Source of the DNA: CAZYFH01 sp965249175 | GTDB taxonomy: Bacteria; Acidobacteriota; Vicinamibacteria; Vicinamibacterales; UBA8438 | Length of the DNA: 64,000 bases | Direction of reading: 5' to 3' | Assembly: GCA_965249175.1 (NCBI GenBank) | Contig: OZ252227.1 | Coordinates: 5,022,001 to 5,086,000 of the forward strand | Made by a program: the position numbers and the translations under genes | Part shown: positions 62,376-64,000 of the stretch, in pieces | How the letters are laid out: the number at the start of each line of letters is the position of its first letter | Position numbering within the stretch: the first letter of the stretch is position 1 | Notes under the pieces: model-generated | Told to the model about the DNA's origin: nothing | The model's input: only the letters and a program-made list of their open reading frames with translations | Databases searched by the model: none

Positions 62376-62597
62376 GGGCCCGATCGACGGGCTGGTAGCG
62401 GCGATCAGCTAATAGGGCGGTGGTCCGCTAAGAGAACAGCTAGGAACGCAGAAGGACGCATCCCGGGCCGGATAGAAGTCCTTCGCGAGCTGAACGTAGA
62501 GATCGCGGGGCCGCCGAGACCCGAACGCATTAATGCCGGATCGCCCGAGCTCGAAGGCTTCCGCAGCGTGAACTTGGACGTGTTGTGGAAGGGTTGG
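62376..62597. other. Gap between IS21 and IS1182
   Basis: 222 bp. A plus-strand frame (RIPGRIEVLRELNVEIAGPP) crosses it but has no recognised family and begins inside the IS21 end. It may be remnant host DNA. Confidence 0.35.
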
Positions 62598-63998
62598 CTA
62601 GCAGCCCGTGGTAGAAGCACGGATTCGTGAATCGATGGGCATCTGTTCGTGCCACCCTGTCACACGGTCAACACGTGACGAATCTGGCTGATCTCGCGCG
62701 TCTCGCGCCCAAGCGGGCGAGACGAGGGTCCAGAGCTGGCGAAGAGAGGCCATCAGGGCGTCGAACGCGGCCACCGCGCGGCCTTGGAGGCTCCGCGGTG
62801 TGCCGACGCCCGTCAGCTGCCGCATGAGCAGCCCGAGATTGAAGCCGCACACCTGCACGAGCACACGCTTCAGGATGTTGGGATGGTGCCGCAGATGCAC
62901 GCGGCGCAGCCGCCCGGTCTCGTAGAGATGCGCGTTGGGACGTTCGAGCAACTCGCCCCGCTGCCGCAACAACCGCTGCCCACCGGCGCCCCGAATCCGC
63001 CGGCGATTGGCAGAAACCGCGTCCCGGGCCGCGGCCTTGCCCTGCCAGTTCCGCCGCCCGCGATCCGGCTCCGAGACAGAACTGCGCTCGCCGAGGGCAG
63101 CGAAGACCACGATGGTCTCGTTGCTGTGATATCCCTTATCTCCTACGACCTCGGCGATGCCGGCTCCGGTGGGCAGGACCGCTTCGACCTGCTCGGCCGC
63201 CGTGATGAGCGTCTCGACCATCGTCGTCGTGTCGCCGTCATCAGCGTCCTGCACCGTCACGCCGACGATGGCGCCCGTGTCGAGGTCGACGACCTGCTCC
63301 GCGGTATGCGCCAGGTGCGTGCGGCCGTCCTTCATCTTCGTGATCTTCGCGTCCGGGTCGTGCGGGTGGGTCCAGTCGTCGTTGGACCCTTTCTTCTTCC
63401 GCTTCCGGTCGAACCGGGCCAGCTCGGCGCGCGTCGGCGTGGCGATGCCGGACGCCGCGGCGAGCCGGGTCAACCACGCCTCGTACGCCTCGCCTGTGTC
63501 CAGGCGCACAATGCTTCGCATCGCCGCGTTGGCCTCGAGCGTCGTCGCATCAATCCCAATCGTGCGCCGGTGCACGAGGTCAGCGTCCGCCAGTCGCTGC
63601 AACACCCAGGTGAAGACCGCCTGATGCGTTTCGACGTCAATCAGTCGGCGCGTGCGCGACAGCGTCGAATGATCCGGCGAGGCCTCATGCAGATCAAAGT
63701 CCAAGAAGTCCCGAATACTCAGCGAATCAGCGGCACGCCACGCGATCGCCCGCTCCGAGTCCAGCCCTTCGAAGTAGCCGAGCAGCAGCAACCGGAAATA
63801 GCGGCCCGGCGTCACACTGGGGCGACCGAGGCCCTCGGCATAGAACTTCGTGCACTGCGCCTCGACGAAGGTGTCGAAGCCCGCGTCGTCCAGTACACGA
63901 TTCAGCCGCTCATAGAAGGGATGCCCGGCGCTCTGCGGGAGATCCGCTGTCGCGATCCACATGGACCGTTGACGGTTGCGCTTCCGTTTCGTACCCAT
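62598..63998 (-). CDS. IS1182-family transposase, intact frame
   Basis: 466 residues from ATG 63998. PFYERLNRVLDDAGFDTFVE, PGRYFRLLLLGYFEGLDSER and AIAWRAADSLSIRDFLDFDL form the amino domain (DUF772-like). IGIDATTLEANAAMRSIVRL holds the first Asp, AEVVGDKGYHSNETIVVFAA the second, and YETGRLRRVHLRHHPNILKR the carboxy part with the Glu region. LLMRQLTGVGTPRSLQGRAV is the usual ending. It is the only full-length open transposase in the window and a close relative of the decayed copy at 46-47.4 kb. The window ends two bases upstream of the start. Confidence 0.9.
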   Translation of the reverse strand: MGTKRKRNRQRSMWIATADLPQSAGHPFYERLNRVLDDAGFDTFVEAQCTKFYAEGLGRPSVTPGRYFRLLLLGYFEGLDSERAIAWRAADSLSIRDFLDFDLHEASPDHSTLSRTRRLIDVETHQAVFTWVLQRLADADLVHRRTIGIDATTLEANAAMRSIVRLDTGEAYEAWLTRLAAASGIATPTRAELARFDRKRKKKGSNDDWTHPHDPDAKITKMKDGRTHLAHTAEQVVDLDTGAIVGVTVQDADDGDTTTMVETLITAAEQVEAVLPTGAGIAEVVGDKGYHSNETIVVFAALGERSSVSEPDRGRRNWQGKAAARDAVSANRRRIRGAGGQRLLRQRGELLERPNAHLYETGRLRRVHLRHHPNILKRVLVQVCGFNLGLLMRQLTGVGTPRSLQGRAVAAFDALMASLRQLWTLVSPAWARDARDQPDSSRVDRVTGWHEQMPIDSRIRASTTGC

Positions 63999-64000
63999 CG

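Noticed and set aside
62301..62630. 109-codon plus-strand ORF between IS21 and IS1182
   Set aside because: It starts inside the IS21 end and ends inside the IS1182 region, with no recognisable motif. At most its centre is residual host DNA.
1..64000. CRISPR array or phage block
   Set aside because: No regularly spaced short repeats and no capsid, terminase or integrase genes are visible. The repeats present are explained by IS ends and group II introns.

Overview
This window comes from a GC-rich bacterium and is dominated by a surface-polysaccharide biosynthesis locus followed by a dense graveyard of mobile elements. Nothing in it fixes the taxon. A relic of a Ser/Thr protein kinase (38.3-38.6 kb) would fit Acidobacteriota, but that is only a guess. 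No rRNA, complete tRNA or CRISPR array was found.

1-18.3 kb is the core glycan locus and is almost free of broken genes. It holds two minus-strand family 4 glycosyltransferases (the first runs off the left edge), a large GT-B-like transferase, a Wzx-type flippase, a GT8-like transferase, another GT4, a radical SAM protein and an O-antigen polymerase/ligase. It also holds a WecA-type initiating transferase fused to the membrane half of a FlaA1/WbpM-type protein, then neuC and neuB (nonulosonic acid synthesis), a divergent control region and two more GT4 genes.

18.4-23.3 kb is a block of insertion sequences: IS630, a 2.5-kb IS66 element with perfect 8-bp target duplications and a passenger gene, and IS66 and methyltransferase relics. 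23.3-35.3 kb resumes the glycan locus. It has a long minus-strand operon of two GT4s, an ABC-exporter-like protein without ATPase motifs, two methyltransferases, a surface-carbohydrate protein, neuA, a polysaccharide deacetylase and a sulfotransferase. Two methyltransferases follow on the plus strand. NeuC, NeuB and NeuA together would give a CMP-sialic-acid-type donor.

35.3-47.5 kb mixes remnants (a GDP-fucose synthase pseudogene interrupted by a truncated group II intron, IS3, IS701, IS91 and IS1182 pieces) with intact cargo. The cargo is a GT-C-like membrane protein and a wecE-wecD-GT2 set for making and transferring a 4-amino-4,6-dideoxyhexose such as Fuc4NAc. The first 982 bp of the group II intron recur at 47.5 kb, so 11.6 kb including this cargo is bracketed by direct repeats.

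47.5-64 kb is almost entirely mobile DNA: two group II introns with reverse transcriptases, an IS256 end duplicated as a large palindrome, IS6, IS110 split by IS256, IS21 nested in IS21, and IS1182. A soluble FlaA1/CapD-type dehydratase and a truncated cyclophilin survive between them. Frameshifts and amber codons are concentrated in the mobile genes while most glycan genes are open. This argues for real decay, although base-call errors at homopolymers cannot be excluded from the sequence alone.
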